From NCBI GenBank assembly GCA_002005505.1, contig KV908431.1, positions 225,001-252,500 on the forward strand: a stretch of DNA of 27,500 nucleotides, given 5' to 3'. Under the pieces are notes generated by a model. That model was not told where the DNA came from. It saw only the letters and a list, made by a program, of their open reading frames with translations, and made no database searches. Both the position numbers and the translations under genes were made by a program. Of the stretch, positions 27,284 to 27,500 are shown piece after piece (the first letter of the stretch is position 1; the number at the start of each line of letters is the position of its first letter). The stretch is from Botryococcus braunii. Taxonomy: Eukaryota; Chlorophyta; Trebouxiophyceae.

Positions 27284-27500
27284 TGTTAGAGGGATTCCGG
27301 TACAGTCGTAACGCCGGATCTCTGTCGCGGCGTGACGCGCCCTTATGGGACGAAGCACCGTGGAGTAGGAAGGAGTGTGTTACGTGTGTTAATTAGAGTT
27401 AGACTAGAATATAGCATATATTATGGGAAAGGGACTTGGACGTGGAAGGTGGTCTGGGCGGTTGCTCCTTTGTAACTATCTTGCGTTTCTTTCCTAAACT
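27284..27500 (+). repeat. Gypsy element 2, 3' LTR (first 217 of 240 bp)
   Basis: Matches 21038-21254 base for base by eye. The last 23 bases and the target duplication lie beyond the window; the prediction is CTAACA followed by AGGTG. Confidence 0.95.

Larger units (their letters stand above)
21038..27500 (+). mobile_element. Ty3/gypsy chromovirus on the plus strand, cut by the window edge
   Basis: 5' LTR 21038-21277, primer-binding site, leader, gag in two overlapping frames, pol, about 450 nt of 3' non-coding sequence, polypurine tract and the first 217 bases of the 3' LTR. The complete element should end near 27523 (about 6.49 kb). Domain order is protease, RT, RNase H, integrase, chromodomain. 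It differs from the element at 14004-20766 in LTR length and sequence, gag type (CCHC knuckle present), and a separate pol start, so it is another family. The 217 comparable LTR bases look identical, so insertion was recent. Confidence 0.96.

Overview
This window looks like nuclear DNA of a eukaryote with a repeat-rich genome. It holds three nearly complete LTR retrotransposons, a spliced BTB-domain gene with a GT-AG intron, long (CA)n/(GA)n microsatellites and several degenerate minisatellites. There are no bacterial-type operons. Two Ty3/gypsy chromoviruses with C-terminal chromodomains and a copia element primed by initiator-tRNA sequence would fit an alga, a plant-lineage organism or another protist. 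I cannot name the species from sequence alone.

Layout. 1-1005: compound microsatellite, about 340 bp of unassigned sequence, then a GTAAGTTG minisatellite. 1006-7361: complete Ty1/copia element on the minus strand with identical 366-bp LTRs, a 5-bp target duplication (AGTTG) and one intact 1737-codon gag-pol frame. It landed inside the minisatellite. 7367-9720: apparently non-coding host DNA with small tandem repeats, unusually many perfect palindromes, and a long pyrimidine block followed by a purine block. 10160-11105: a BTB/POZ-like gene on the minus strand that becomes one 228-codon frame once a 259-bp intron is removed; TCGCGG repeats lie upstream. 11600-13998: tandem repeats, a second huge (TG)n/(GA)n/G-run compound repeat and unassigned sequence. 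14004-20766: complete minus-strand Ty3/gypsy chromovirus with identical 268-bp LTRs and target duplication GCCAG; its integrase frame is separated from gag-PR-RT-RH by a frame change and a TGA. 21038-27500: plus-strand Ty3/gypsy chromovirus of another family, with 240-bp LTRs (the right one cut by the window edge). Its gag has a -1 frame change at a slippery-type heptamer, and gag and pol are joined by TAA-ATG.

In each element gag packages the RNA, protease matures the polyprotein, RT/RNase H copies from a tRNA-primed site next to the 5' LTR, and integrase inserts the product; the chromodomains of the two gypsy elements probably steer insertion to marked chromatin. All three LTR pairs look identical by eye, so all three insertions appear recent.

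I found no clearly new defence or metabolic system. The best leads are the copia primer-binding site, which matches the 5' half of an initiator tRNA and can pair with a 10-nt copy of its complement in U5; the recoding-like layout of the third element; and the atypical protease motif and RG-rich, knuckle-less gag of the second.
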